This document shows, one piece after another, positions 31,882 to 41,252 of a stretch of DNA of 64,000 nt. Where the stretch lies: NCBI RefSeq assembly GCF_013114825.1, contig NZ_JAAVLX010000008.1:295728-359727 (forward strand), read 5' to 3'. Made by a program: the position numbers and the translations under genes. The stretch comes from Bradyrhizobium australiense (lineage in GTDB: Bacteria; Pseudomonadota; Alphaproteobacteria; Rhizobiales; Xanthobacteraceae). Position 1 is the first letter of the stretch, and each line of letters begins with the position of its first letter. A model generated the notes under the pieces. That model searched no databases, was not told the origin of the DNA, and worked only from the letters and a program-made list of their open reading frames with translations.

Positions 31882-33029
31882 TACACGCGCTCCAGAATGC
31901 AGGTTGAGGCGGCGTGACGCACGCCGAGAAGTCCGCCGGTGCCATGGGCGATCGCGAGGTCGCAATTTTGCACCTGCACCTTCGGATGCGCTTCGCCGCG
32001 CAATTGGCGGACCGCTTCGAGGATTTTGGTCATGCCGCCGCGATTCACCGGGTGATTGCTGCAGAGACCGCCGCCATCGGTGTTGAACGGCAGCTTGCCG
32101 ACACCGGAGATCAGATTGCCGTCGGCGACGAACTTGCCGCCCTCGCCCTTCTTGCAGAAGCCGAGGTCTTCGAGCTGCATCAGCACCGTGATGGTGAAGC
32201 TGTCATAGATCGAGGCGTATTTGATATCCTTCGGCGTCACGCCCGCTTCCTCGAACGCGCGCGGGCCGGACCAGATGCCGGCGGAATAAGTGAGATCGAG
32301 ATCCTTGCCACCGCGCGGGCCTTTCATCGCCTCGCCATGGCCGATCAAGCGCACCAGCGGCTTCTTCAGGCTTTTGGCGATTTCCGGTGTGGTCACGATC
32401 ATCGCGCCGCCGCCGTCGGTGACGACGCAGCAGTCCATCCGGTGCAGCGGGTCCGAGATCATCGGCGAGTTGATGACGTCCTCGACGGTGACGACCTCCT
32501 TCAGCATCGCGTGCGGGTTGTACTGCGCATGATGCGAGGCCGCGACCTTGATCCAGGCGAGCTGCTCGCTCGTGGTGCCGTAGTCGTGCATATGGCGCAT
32601 GGCACACATGCCGTAGGCATTGTGGGTGGTGGCGCCATAGGCTGCCTCGAAATCGGCCTCGGCTCCGGCGGCGCGCGGCGGCATCGGGCCGGTGCGCGGC
32701 TTGCCGGCGAGCGTGACCAGCGCGATCGAGCATTTGCCCGCCGCGATGGCCTCCGCCGCGTGCCCGAGATGAATCAAATAGGAACAGCCGCCGGTTTCGG
32801 TGGAATCGACGTGGCGCACCTTCAATCCGAGGTAATCGACCATCGGCCAAGCGCCGCCGGGAGCGTCGCCGGCGCAGAAATAGCCATCGATATCGGCCTT
32901 GGTGAGGCCCGCATCCTCGATCGCGCCCTTGGCGACCTCGGCATGCAGCTGTGCCGTTGATTTATCAGGTGCGTGCCGGGTGGGATGCTCGTAGATCCCG
33001 GCAATGTAGGCTTTGCCTTTGATGGTCAA
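31881..33029 (-). CDS. Thiolase-like acetyl-CoA acetyltransferase / lipid-transfer protein
   Basis: A 382-residue member of the thiolase superfamily, SCP2-thiolase/Ltp2 branch. The nucleophile position is VDSTETGGCSYLIHLGHAAE with Cys82; NTDGGGLCSNHPVNRGGMTK holds the catalytic His loop, and DLAIAHGTGGLLG the second His. Whether it cleaves 3-ketoacyl-CoA or performs a retro-aldol step cannot be told by eye. Start codon is TTG at 33027-33029, supported by GGAGAACGA seven bases before it; no ATG gives the conserved start. It leads the operon and is coupled to the DUF35 gene by TAATG. Confidence 0.9.
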   Translation of the reverse strand: MTIKGKAYIAGIYEHPTRHAPDKSTAQLHAEVAKGAIEDAGLTKADIDGYFCAGDAPGGAWPMVDYLGLKVRHVDSTETGGCSYLIHLGHAAEAIAAGKCSIALVTLAGKPRTGPMPPRAAGAEADFEAAYGATTHNAYGMCAMRHMHDYGTTSEQLAWIKVAASHHAQYNPHAMLKEVVTVEDVINSPMISDPLHRMDCCVVTDGGGAMIVTTPEIAKSLKKPLVRLIGHGEAMKGPRGGKDLDLTYSAGIWSGPRAFEEAGVTPKDIKYASIYDSFTITVLMQLEDLGFCKKGEGGKFVADGNLISGVGKLPFNTDGGGLCSNHPVNRGGMTKILEAVRQLRGEAHPKVQVQNCDLAIAHGTGGLLGVRHAASTCILERV

Positions 33030-33887
33030 ATCGTTCTCCGTTGGCGTTTCTTCTTTCCGAAAGTTTTTCTGGCCTGTCGCCGCCCCCTTGGCAAGCGCGG
33101 AAATATTCCGCCGGGCGAGAGGGTAGCGACTGGACTCAAGTCGGGATGATTATCCGCGGAAATCTTATCGGGCCGGAGCGTGCGTTCCGCCGTTGGGCTT
33201 CACGTTTCACACCCATGCGTTCTCGCAGCGCGACGCGCCCGAGCTGTACCTGATCGCTTGCCCCTCCTTGTCGAGAGGGCGGCAGGGAAGGCCGGATGCT
33301 GGCTGGCACCCGCGGTCTCGTGTGCAAGGATCCGCAAAGATACGCACACGAGCATACAGGTATCAGCCGAAACAACCGGCCTTCCCTGCGCAATGGTTTG
33401 ACGGCTTATGCCGCGCTCTCCCCGGAGACGAATTCCTTTTGCCTCCGTCGCTGCCGGATTAGCGGCTGATCGAACCCGGTTGGATTCGAACAACCTCCGC
33501 CAGCTTGACACCAGCCACGGGTGCCAGGACCACACGGTTTTGCCGTACGCGAAATGCGCCGCTCGTCCTGCGCGACAATCGATCGCTCACGGCCCCAAGG
33601 CCGCCCTGCAATGCCTCGCGCGCGCGAGCGCCCTCGCGTCCACCGCTCTCCGCACTCCACGTATCGTGACGACGCGTACGCCCCTCTTCATGAGGCGGGA
33701 TGGCGCGTAAAGGAAGCTGATTTGCGCAAAATGAGAAGCGGAATATTTTTGCCGCGCAATCGGGACGACCCAAATCACGTTGAATCGATTGGTGAAATTC
33801 GTGTTTTGGCGCAGCGGGTTTATGCGATTTTGGAGCGCACTGCACGATCGGCGCCCGCTGATTTGCCGACGGGCAAAACAGCAAGCG
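33030..33887. other. Long non-coding region upstream of the catabolic operon
   Basis: About 860 bases without a supported gene. The block at roughly 33330-33440 (ACGCACACGAGCATACAGG, then AACAACCGGCCTTCCCTGCG, then TTTGACGGCTTATGCCGCGC) looks to me like a dispersed non-coding sequence of Bradyrhizobium. The promoter of the thiolase operon should lie near 33030-33150. Other frames lack any ribosome site. Confidence 0.45.
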
Positions 33888-34217
33888 TCAGCCCGTATTC
33901 CTGACCGCATCAACCAGCATCGCGTAAAGCTGGCGCTTGGTGAATTCCTTGGGCTGCGTTGCTGCCGGTTTGCGCGGCGACACGACCTTGTCCGCCGGGC
34001 GGGCACAGGCCGCCAACAGCGCCGCCTTTCGCTTCGGCACCGACACGATCCTGGGGTTCGCGGTTGGCGGCTTACGACCGCGCTTCTGCCCCATGCGCTT
34101 CAACTTGGCGCTCACGGCATTGCGGCTATAGCCCAATCGACTTGCGATCTGGCCGGCACTGTGGCCATCGCCCCAGAGTTTTTTGAGCAGTGCTACGTCT
34201 TTCGCATCCCAACCCAT
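33888..34217 (-). CDS. GcrA-like cell cycle regulator
   Basis: A 109-residue protein. Residues 1-45 (MGWDAKDVALLKKLWGDG, HSAGQIASRLGYSRNAVSAK, LKRMGQKRGRK) match the N-terminal helix-turn-helix of GcrA, the alphaproteobacterial regulator that works with sigma70 at GANTC sites methylated by CcrM. The middle is basic and disordered, and the tail TKRQLYAMLVDAVRNT is short. Canonical GcrA is about 170 residues with a C-terminal sigma-binding domain, so this is a shorter paralogue. TATAAT lies 8-13 bases before ATG, implying a leaderless mRNA. Confidence 0.8.
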   Translation of the reverse strand: MGWDAKDVALLKKLWGDGHSAGQIASRLGYSRNAVSAKLKRMGQKRGRKPPTANPRIVSVPKRKAALLAACARPADKVVSPRKPAATQPKEFTKRQLYAMLVDAVRNTG

Positions 34218-34224
34218 AGCAACG

Positions 34225-34230
34225 ATTATA
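34225..34230 (-). promoter_or_regulatory. -10 element of a probable leaderless promoter
   Basis: TATAAT on the reverse strand ends eight bases before the ATG of the GcrA-like gene. With the usual 6-8 base distance to the transcription start, the mRNA would begin at or almost at the ATG. Confidence 0.4.
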
Positions 34231-34397
34231 CATCGACTGCTAGCTAGAGGCTAGTCGTTGCTCACGTTGCTTGAGCGAGCAAATGGTCTCGTCGTTAATA
34301 CGGCGTGGTTGAGGATTGATGACGTCCGCTGGCAAGCTGCGACTTCCCAACCGATCTGAGCTGAAGGAAACGCGATCGCGCGAACGCTATTGCGCAT

Positions 34398-34506
34398 AGG
34401 GTGGGCGAAGCCATCGGGTCGCACGAATGCGCGCCCGATGACAGGCTCCGCGTACCCACCATCGTGCTAGATGGTGGGCACGCGCAAGCGCGCCTTTGCC
34501 CACCCT
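34398..34506. repeat. Intergenic repeat, AGGGTGGGC/GCCCACCCT family
   Basis: Outer ends AGGGTGGGCGAAG and CCTTTGCCCACCCTA are inverted, with GATGGTGGGCACGCGCAAGC and TACCCACCATC forming an inner pair. Same family as 47776 and 49198. Confidence 0.8.
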
Positions 34507-34613
34507 ACTCTGCCCATGACTCATGGAAAAAGGATGTGTGAGGATCCGCTACCCCTACTCAGCCCTTTACTCGGCCACGACCTGATGCGGCGCGGGCGGC
34601 GGATAAATTGATC

Positions 34614-35195
34614 TCAATGCCCAGCTAGTGTCTTGTACGCGGTAATGGCACGCTTGAGGTCGTCGTACTCCTCGCAGGGAATCAGACAGAGATTTTCCAG
34701 CGCCGCCAGCAGCTGCTGTGCTTTTGCCGGCTCGCCCAGCACCAGATAAGCCTCACCCAGATGTTCGTGCGCGCTGCGGTGGCGGGAATTTAGCAGCAAT
34801 GCTTTCTGATAATGGCCAATCGCCGGACCCATCTGACGCAGCCGCCGATAGGCATAGCCGATGTAGTTCTGGATATCGGCATTCGTCGGGTCGCGCAGCG
34901 CAGCGAGCTCGAACGCTGCGATTGCGCCGTTCCAATTCCCTGAGCCTAGAGCCCTCTTGCCGGCCTTGAAATCGGGATCGAGTTGTGCCCAGTCGGCGTC
35001 CGATGCAACGGATGCCATGGTGGTGCAAATCGGCCAGGCGTCAGTGGTGGCGGTCGGCTCAGCCGGCGTTACCGCCGCGCCGAACGGCGGTACAGTCGCG
35101 GTCCGCCAGCCCGGCCAGCTGACGATATGGGCGGCGACGCCGCTCACCAGCACGCCGAGCATTATTGCCAATGCGACTGCGCGGATCATCGTCAT
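34614..35195 (-). CDS. Exported tetratricopeptide-repeat protein
   Basis: About 193 residues, starting with a signal or anchor helix (IRAVALAIMLGVLVSGVAAH). After a Pro/Thr-rich linker, residues about 75-185 hold three TPR-like helix pairs (FKAGKRALGSGNWNGAIAAF, IQNYIGYAYRRLRQMGPAIG, HEHLGEAYLVLGEPAKAQQL), and the end has a Cys pair (ENLCLIPCEEYDDLKRA) often seen in small rhizobial TPR proteins. It faces the periplasm by inference. The open frame extends to 35246, overlapping the upstream TPR gene, with which it is probably co-transcribed. Partner unknown. Confidence 0.8.
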   Translation of the reverse strand: MTMIRAVALAIMLGVLVSGVAAHIVSWPGWRTATVPPFGAAVTPAEPTATTDAWPICTTMASVASDADWAQLDPDFKAGKRALGSGNWNGAIAAFELAALRDPTNADIQNYIGYAYRRLRQMGPAIGHYQKALLLNSRHRSAHEHLGEAYLVLGEPAKAQQLLAALENLCLIPCEEYDDLKRAITAYKTLAGH

Positions 35196-35242
35196 CTTCT
35201 CGACCTGATGGCTGCGAAGCGCTGGGCCCACGCAGCCGAGAG

Positions 35243-36838
35243 TCAATTTCGTGCGCTACCTATCGTGTCTTGTGAATATGCTTTGGCCGCACGGATTTCC
35301 GGCCGCTCCGTATCGGCGTTCCTGGCCAAGTCCACCAGCTTGCCGAAGTACTCGGATGCTTTTTGGCGGTTACCCGCGCCGTCGGCAGCACGGGCGGCTC
35401 CCCAGAGCGCACGGAAGCGGTTAGGCGTCTGCTTGAGTGCGGTCTCGAACTCGTTCAGCGCAGCAGCGGGCTGTTCCGTCTCAAGGAGTAATTCGGCCAG
35501 CAATTCGCGGAACGGATAGAGACGATTCTCCATCGCCACATGCTTGACGCTGCCGTCTTCGCCATCAGCCGCGGCTCGCATAAATCGCAGCGCCTGATCG
35601 GTCGCACCTTCCTTCAGTGCAATCCACGCCGAAATGGCAAGCATCTGCTCCTCGGTCCGGTCCGCCCAGTAAGATTGGTCGGCGCGCTGCAGTGTCGCTC
35701 GCAACGCCTTCATCGCTTCGATCTCCTGCTTCGCTCCGGCAAGGTCGCCGGTACGGGCCATGCCCAGTCCGCGCGTGAAGCGGATCAAAGAGTCCGCCAT
35801 GGGATATTGGGTCGTGATCACCGGCAAAGCGGCAGCGCCGGCCCAATCCGCGCGCTCCACGACGTAACGCGCCGGCATCGCAGCCTTGGCGGTGAAATTG
35901 CCGAAGGTGATCGGACGATCGCCGCGGTCGGCGGTGGCGAGCGACTTCTTGATCATCGCCTCCGCTTTGGCATCCTGCGCAAGCTGCAGATGTGCGTAGA
36001 CTGTGAAATCGGACGCATGATAGTAGTCCGGCTGAATCTCAAGCGCCGACGCGTTCGAGGCAATGGATTCTTCCCAAAGCCCAACCATCGAATAGATGTG
36101 CGATGGCATGTGCCGCGCGTGCGGCACGGCCGGCGCGATGCCGGCGTAGCGTCGCGCTGACGCGATTCCCTTTTCGGCAAGCGGCGCAAAATCATAGGCG
36201 TGAATGAGGTAATGCGTCACGCCTGGGTGCTGCGGGTTCTGCTCGTAGAGTTTTTCGAGAAGCGCCGCCGACTTGATCTGATTGGCGTAGGTGAGGTCGC
36301 CTTTCGGTGCCGACGATTGAAGCGCCAGCGCGTAAAAGACCTGCACCTCGTAGTCGTCAGGATAGTTTTGAGCCATCCTCTCCATTGCAGCACTGTAGGC
36401 TGTCAGCCGGGTATTCACAGGCACCTTATCATGGTCGCGGAAATAGGTGCCCAGCGCCTCGATCCAGTCGCGCTCACGCTGAGTCTTCGGCCCGGCAGCC
36501 CTCGCTTTTTCGATGGCTTCCGAACCCGCCTGCGCCTCGGTTCGCGTCGGTGTGGTTGCAAGGGTGTTGCCGAGGAAGTCCATCGCCACCCCCCAATGCG
36601 CCATGGCGCAAGTGGGATCCTGCTGCAAAATCCCTTCGAACTTTCGACGGGCAATCAAAAACCAGTACGAATGAAGCATGGCGACGCCGCGGTCGAACTC
36701 GGCCTGCACATTAGGATCACAGGAGGTAGGGAAAGTTACCTTACCGAGCTTTTCGTCTTGCTGTCCGATCGCGCTGCTTGCGAGCGCTGCGCTAATCAGG
36801 CCGGCGGCAAACAAGGTTCGTCCCGATTTCACGTTCAT
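35243..36838 (-). CDS. Exported TPR-repeat protein
   Basis: A 531-residue protein with a signal peptide (LFAAGLISAALASSAIGQ). The mature part is all helical with several TPR units, for example near 50-80 (FDRGVAMLHSYWFLIARRKF), 240-300 (WEESIASNASALEIQPDYYH), and 430-510 (LNEFETALKQTPNRFRALWG, then GNRQKASEYFGKLVDLARN). The N-terminal segment HSYWF and repeated AHWGVAMDF are typical of a TPR family found near metal-reduction or copper genes, function unproven. The GAGGAGACTCACG site before ATG is strong. The 3' end reaches the smaller TPR gene. Confidence 0.85.
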   Translation of the reverse strand: MNVKSGRTLFAAGLISAALASSAIGQQDEKLGKVTFPTSCDPNVQAEFDRGVAMLHSYWFLIARRKFEGILQQDPTCAMAHWGVAMDFLGNTLATTPTRTEAQAGSEAIEKARAAGPKTQRERDWIEALGTYFRDHDKVPVNTRLTAYSAAMERMAQNYPDDYEVQVFYALALQSSAPKGDLTYANQIKSAALLEKLYEQNPQHPGVTHYLIHAYDFAPLAEKGIASARRYAGIAPAVPHARHMPSHIYSMVGLWEESIASNASALEIQPDYYHASDFTVYAHLQLAQDAKAEAMIKKSLATADRGDRPITFGNFTAKAAMPARYVVERADWAGAAALPVITTQYPMADSLIRFTRGLGMARTGDLAGAKQEIEAMKALRATLQRADQSYWADRTEEQMLAISAWIALKEGATDQALRFMRAAADGEDGSVKHVAMENRLYPFRELLAELLLETEQPAAALNEFETALKQTPNRFRALWGAARAADGAGNRQKASEYFGKLVDLARNADTERPEIRAAKAYSQDTIGSARN

Positions 36839-37501
36839 CGTGAGTCTCCTCTAAGCCCTACGAGTGATCATCCAAAGCGGCTCCAAATCAGATGCCTCCC
36901 CGTCCCTCCTCATTTCTCCAGTGTCTGTTTGTTGCGTCCGTGCCCGCAAGGCGCGCACTGCGGCCATGCGTGTCGGGCCAGGCGCGGCAAAGCGCGCCTG
37001 CAATTAGTCTCGAATGAATGCGAAATGATTGCTGCCAGGCACGGACGTCGCCCCCTTCGCAGGATTTCGGCACGTCGGGTTGGAGCTCACCGGCTGAAAG
37101 TGTAGCCCTCTTTCCATGCCCTCGAAAGAGCCCGAGCGGCGGTCGTTGGCGCCATGCCAACCTCGTGCAATCTGTGGGTTTAATCCATGGTGTGCACCGA
37201 GACGGGCATTTGATCATCGCGAATTTGATGAGTTCCGACCAGCCAAATGGACCATGAGCAGGCAAAGCGAAGCGCGCAGGTGGGCTAAGCTAAGCGAAGC
37301 GTGCGCACCGTTAAGCACTATCCATGTTGATGGATGATGGGCAGGGCGTCTTGCGCCTTTGCCCCACCCTGCGCGGCCAGCATGCTCCGGACGCAGCGCG
37401 GCGCGACAGTGCTGCGCTGGCGAGCCGGGGCCGATGTGGTGAGATGGGTTCCGGCTCTGCGGCGCACCGCGATGCGCTGCGCCGCGTCCGGGACACGAGA
37501 T
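36839..37501. other. Long intergenic region with repeat arms
   Basis: About 660 bases with several open frames but none with a ribosome site or family motif. The part 37256-37371 holds arms of the GGTGGGC repeat family. The remainder shows nothing I can support. Confidence 0.5.
37256..37371. repeat. Degenerate GGTGGGC-family repeat
   Basis: CAGGCAAAGCGAAGCGCGCA, AGGTGGGCTAAGC, GCGAAGCGTGCGCACC and TGATGGGCAGGGCG then CTTTGCCCCACCCT are recognisable arms of the repeat family at 47776 and 49198, but rearranged. Confidence 0.5.
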
Positions 37502-40500
37502 TTACTCCGCCGCGAGTTGCCTTGGCGCGGGCGGCGGGTTCGCGAGGTCGGCGGTGAGTTGGGCGTGGCGGGCTTTCGCGTCTGCGACCGCCTTTTCCTT
37601 GATCGGGCCGAAGCCGCGGATGCGGTCCGGCAAGGACAGGAGCTCGACGGCGGTGTCGTGCGTGATCGGCGATAGCACACTGAGTATGGTGGCGACATCC
37701 TTCTCGTAAGCTGCAATCAGCTCGCGCTCGAGCTTGCGGTCGGCGCTGTAGCCGAAAATGTCGAAAGGCGTACCGCGCAGGAATCGCAAGCTCGCCAATG
37801 TCCGGAACACCGGCATCATCCAGGCGCCGAACGCGCGCTTCTTCGGGCGGCCGAGCGCATCGAGGCCGCCGCCGAGGATCGGCGGCGCGAGATTGAAGTT
37901 GAACTTGAACTCGCCTTCGAACTGGTCGCGGAGCTGCTTTTCGAAGCGGCCATCGGTGAACAGCCGTGCGACTTCGTACTCGTCCTTGTAGGCCAGCAGT
38001 TTTGCGTAATTAACCGCGACCGCCCGCGGCAGCGTGTCGCCATAACCGCCATCGATCGCCGCATCGCGCACGCGCTTCACGAGGCTCCGATAGCGCTCGG
38101 CGAGCCCGGCATTTTGATAATCGCTCAGGAATGCGCTGCGGTGGGCGATGATCTCGTCGAGCGACATCGTGTCCAGCGTCTTCGCGACCACCGGCTCGTC
38201 CTGGCCCTTCATCATGGCGTCGAGCCGCGCCGGATCAGCCGCGGCGAGACGGCCGAGCTGGAAGGCCTGCGTGTTCATCTTGATCGCGACGCCGTTGACC
38301 TCGATGGCCTGCTCGATCGCCTTCGCCGACAGCGGCAGTAGGCCCTTCTGGTAAGCATAGCCCAGCATCATGATGTTGGTGGCAATGGAATCGCCGAGCA
38401 GCGCTTCGGCCGGCTTGGTAAAATCGTAGAACGAAGAATCCTTGCGCAGCTCGGTCTCCAGCACGTGGTTGACCTTGCGGCTCTGGAAATTGAAGTCGCG
38501 GTTGAGGATGAAGTCGGCGGTCGGGATCACGTGGGTATTGATGACGCCGACGGTTCGGCTCGCTTCGCAGAGCGAAATGGTGTCCTTGGCGGCGGCCACC
38601 ACCTCGTCGGCGGCCATCACCAGATCGGCGGTGCCGGTGACGATGCGCGAACAGGTGACGTCGGCGGTATGTTCCGAAAGACGAACGTGGCTGAGCACCG
38701 CGCCGCCCTTCTGCGCCAGGCCGGACATGTCAAGGATCATGCTGGCCTTGCCTTCGATGTGGGCGGCCATGCCGAGCAGCGCACCGATGGTCAAGACGCC
38801 GGTACCGCCGACGCCGCCGACGGCGATGTTGTAGGGCCGCTCCAACGAGGGGAATGAAGCCGGCTCCGGCAAATCGCCGATGTCGCCAAGGCTTGCAGGG
38901 GCACGGCGGCGCGGCTTGCCGCCGTCGATGGTGACGAAGGACGGGCAAAAGCCCTTGAGGCAGGAATAATCCTTGTTGCAAGTCGACTGGTTGATGATGC
39001 GCTTGCGGCCCATCTCGGTTTCCAGCGGCTCGACCGAAATGCAGTTCGACTGCACCGAGCAATCGCCGCAGCCTTCGCACACCGCCGGATTGATGATGAC
39101 GCGGCGCGCCGGGTCTTCCATCAGGCCGCGCTTGCGGCGACGGCGCTTTTCGGCGGCGCAGGTCTGCACGAACACGATCGCCGAAGTGCCCTTGAGCGTG
39201 CGGCAGGTCTTCATGACGTCCTGAAGCTCGTCGCGATGCGCCGTCTTGACGCCGGCCGCGATCTCGGAGGCCGGATAAGCGTCGGGGTTTTCCGAGACGA
39301 GATAGATGTTGCGGATACCTTCCGAATGAAGCTGGAAGGTGATCTGCTGCGGCGACAATTCGCCGTCGACATGCTGGCCGCCGGTCATCGCGGTCGCGTC
39401 GTTATAGAGGATCTTGTAGGTGATGTTGGCGCCCGAGGCGATCGCCTGGCGGATCGCGAGGCTGCCCGAATGGAAGTAGGTGCCGTCGCCGAGATTGGCG
39501 AACACATGCTCTTCCTTGGTGAAGGGTGCGACACCGACCCACGGCACGCCCTCGCCTCCCATGTGGGTGTAGGTCTCGGTGTTGCGGTCCATCCACAGCG
39601 CCATGAAGTGACAGCCGATCCCGGCAAAGGCGCGGCTGCCTTCCGGCACCTTGGTCGAAGTGTTGTGCGGGCAGCCCGAGCAGAAATACGGGGTGCGGGT
39701 GACGGGCGCCACCGCCTGCATCTGGGTCGCCTGACGGCCGTTGAACCAGTCGGCCTTGGCGCGCAGCATCGCGGCGATTTCGGGATTGAGATTAAGTCGA
39801 AGCAATCGTTCGGTCAGCGAACTCGCCAGTGAGGCGACGGAAAGTTCGGCGGCAAAGGTCAGGAAGCGCTTGTCGTGGTCGTCCATCTTGCCGACGATGC
39901 GCGGCCGGACGTCATCGCGCCAGTTGAACAGCTCCTGCTTGACCTGGTTCTCGACGATCTCACGGCGCTCCTCGACGATGAAGATTTCTTCGAGGCCGAC
40001 GGCGAAATTGCGCACGCCTTCGGGCTCCAGCGGCCAGGGCATGCCGATCTTGTAAAGCCTGAGCCCGATCTTGGCGGCGACCTCCTCGGTGATCCCGAGT
40101 TCGCGCAGCGCCTGACGGATGTCCTCGTAGCTTTTGCCCGACGCCATGATGCCGTAGCGGGCATTCGGCGAATCCAGGGTGATGCGGTTGATCTTGTTGG
40201 CGCGCGCGAAAGCGATGGCGGCAAAGCCCTTGTAATCCTGCAGGCGAAGGTCCTGCGCATAGCGATCGTCGGGCCAGCGCAAATTGAGACCGCCCGGCGG
40301 CATCTCGAAATCGGTCGGAATGACGAAAGGCGTCATCTCGTCGGTGAGATCGATCTCGGCCGTGGTCTCCACGGTCTCGGTGATCACCTTCATGCCGACC
40401 CAGCAACCGGAGTAGCGCGACATCGCGATGCCGAGCAGGCCCATCTCGATCATTTCATGGATGCTGGAAGGATAGAGATAAGGCATCAGTGCGGAGATGA

Positions 40501-40993
40501 AGGCGTGGTCGGACTGATGCGGGACGGTGGAGGATTTTGCGCCGTGGTCGTCGCCGGCAAGGCAGAGCACGCCGCCGTTCTTGGCCGAGCCGGCCGTATT
40601 GCCGTGGCGGAACACGTCGCCGCAGCGGTCAACGCCGGGGCCTTTGCCGTACCAGATGCCGACCACGCCATCATATTTGGCGCCGGGCGAGAGGTTGAGC
40701 TGCTGCGAGCCCCAAATCGCGGTCGCCGCGAGGTCCTCGTTCACGCCGGGCTGAAACTTGATGTTGTATTGTTCGAGATGTTTTCGGGCGGCGAAGAGCT
40801 GCTGGTCGTAACCGCCCAAGGGGGAGCCGCGGTAACCGGAGATGAAGCCCGCGGTGTTGAGCCCCGCGGCGCGGTCGCGGCGAATTTGCGCCATCGGCAG
40901 GCGCACCAGCGCCTGGATACCGGTCAGGAAGATCTGGCCGGACCCTTGCGTGTACTTCTGATCGAGACTGATCGGACCCTGGTTGATTCCCAT
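37502..40993 (-). CDS. Fused indolepyruvate:ferredoxin oxidoreductase family protein
   Basis: An 1163-residue single-chain 2-oxoacid:ferredoxin oxidoreductase. The N-terminal third is the pyrimidine domain (GYRGSPLGGYDQQL; GKGPGVDRCGDVFRHGNTAG), the middle the thiamine diphosphate domain (FAGIGCHFMALWM; GDGTYFHSGSLAIRQAI with the Gly-Asp-Gly motif). At about 635-685 lie clusters of Cys (CEGCGDCSVQSNC, then CNKDYSCLKGFCPS) for iron-sulfur binding, and at about 720-930 the gamma domain (GGVGGTGVLTIGALLGMAAH). It should convert aryl pyruvates to acyl-CoA in aromatic amino acid breakdown. It is the largest gene, with GAGGGCTGCA before ATG, and stands alone. Confidence 0.93.
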   Translation of the reverse strand: MGINQGPISLDQKYTQGSGQIFLTGIQALVRLPMAQIRRDRAAGLNTAGFISGYRGSPLGGYDQQLFAARKHLEQYNIKFQPGVNEDLAATAIWGSQQLNLSPGAKYDGVVGIWYGKGPGVDRCGDVFRHGNTAGSAKNGGVLCLAGDDHGAKSSTVPHQSDHAFISALMPYLYPSSIHEMIEMGLLGIAMSRYSGCWVGMKVITETVETTAEIDLTDEMTPFVIPTDFEMPPGGLNLRWPDDRYAQDLRLQDYKGFAAIAFARANKINRITLDSPNARYGIMASGKSYEDIRQALRELGITEEVAAKIGLRLYKIGMPWPLEPEGVRNFAVGLEEIFIVEERREIVENQVKQELFNWRDDVRPRIVGKMDDHDKRFLTFAAELSVASLASSLTERLLRLNLNPEIAAMLRAKADWFNGRQATQMQAVAPVTRTPYFCSGCPHNTSTKVPEGSRAFAGIGCHFMALWMDRNTETYTHMGGEGVPWVGVAPFTKEEHVFANLGDGTYFHSGSLAIRQAIASGANITYKILYNDATAMTGGQHVDGELSPQQITFQLHSEGIRNIYLVSENPDAYPASEIAAGVKTAHRDELQDVMKTCRTLKGTSAIVFVQTCAAEKRRRRKRGLMEDPARRVIINPAVCEGCGDCSVQSNCISVEPLETEMGRKRIINQSTCNKDYSCLKGFCPSFVTIDGGKPRRRAPASLGDIGDLPEPASFPSLERPYNIAVGGVGGTGVLTIGALLGMAAHIEGKASMILDMSGLAQKGGAVLSHVRLSEHTADVTCSRIVTGTADLVMAADEVVAAAKDTISLCEASRTVGVINTHVIPTADFILNRDFNFQSRKVNHVLETELRKDSSFYDFTKPAEALLGDSIATNIMMLGYAYQKGLLPLSAKAIEQAIEVNGVAIKMNTQAFQLGRLAAADPARLDAMMKGQDEPVVAKTLDTMSLDEIIAHRSAFLSDYQNAGLAERYRSLVKRVRDAAIDGGYGDTLPRAVAVNYAKLLAYKDEYEVARLFTDGRFEKQLRDQFEGEFKFNFNLAPPILGGGLDALGRPKKRAFGAWMMPVFRTLASLRFLRGTPFDIFGYSADRKLERELIAAYEKDVATILSVLSPITHDTAVELLSLPDRIRGFGPIKEKAVADAKARHAQLTADLANPPPAPRQLAAE

Positions 40994-41252
40994 TGCAGCC
41001 CTCTTTGCCCTTGCGCCGCGATCGCGACGACTGTTTTTAGCTAGTCATCTGAACTCGTTAGAACCAGTCTATGTCGGATTTTTACGTGGGCGCACCACAA
41101 ATCTCGCTTCCTGAGCCGTGCTTTCAAAGATCGCAATTTCGTGCCGGGAATAACGGCAGCGCATTTCGGTTTGTGTCGTCCGGAAGCCTCGGCGCGAAAT
41201 GGCGTGAGGTGCTCTTCGATGCGCTTCGCGCTATAACGGCTTGGGAGGCCAG

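Larger units (their letters stand above)
34218..34613. other. Intergenic region with promoter and palindromic repeat
   Basis: Contains the probable promoter of the GcrA-like gene (TATAAT on the reverse strand at 34225-34230), CTGCTAGCTAGAGGCTAG partial palindrome at about 34237-34254, and the repeat at 34398-34506. No further gene is seen. Confidence 0.6.

Noticed and set aside
39875..41044. A 389-codon forward frame opposite the indolepyruvate oxidoreductase gene
   Set aside because: Antisense to well-conserved domains of the oxidoreductase, rich in His, Arg and Gly, without a ribosome site.
41241..41252. TTG as start of the cytochrome gene
   Set aside because: GGGAGG lies inside this extension and points to the ATG at 41253.
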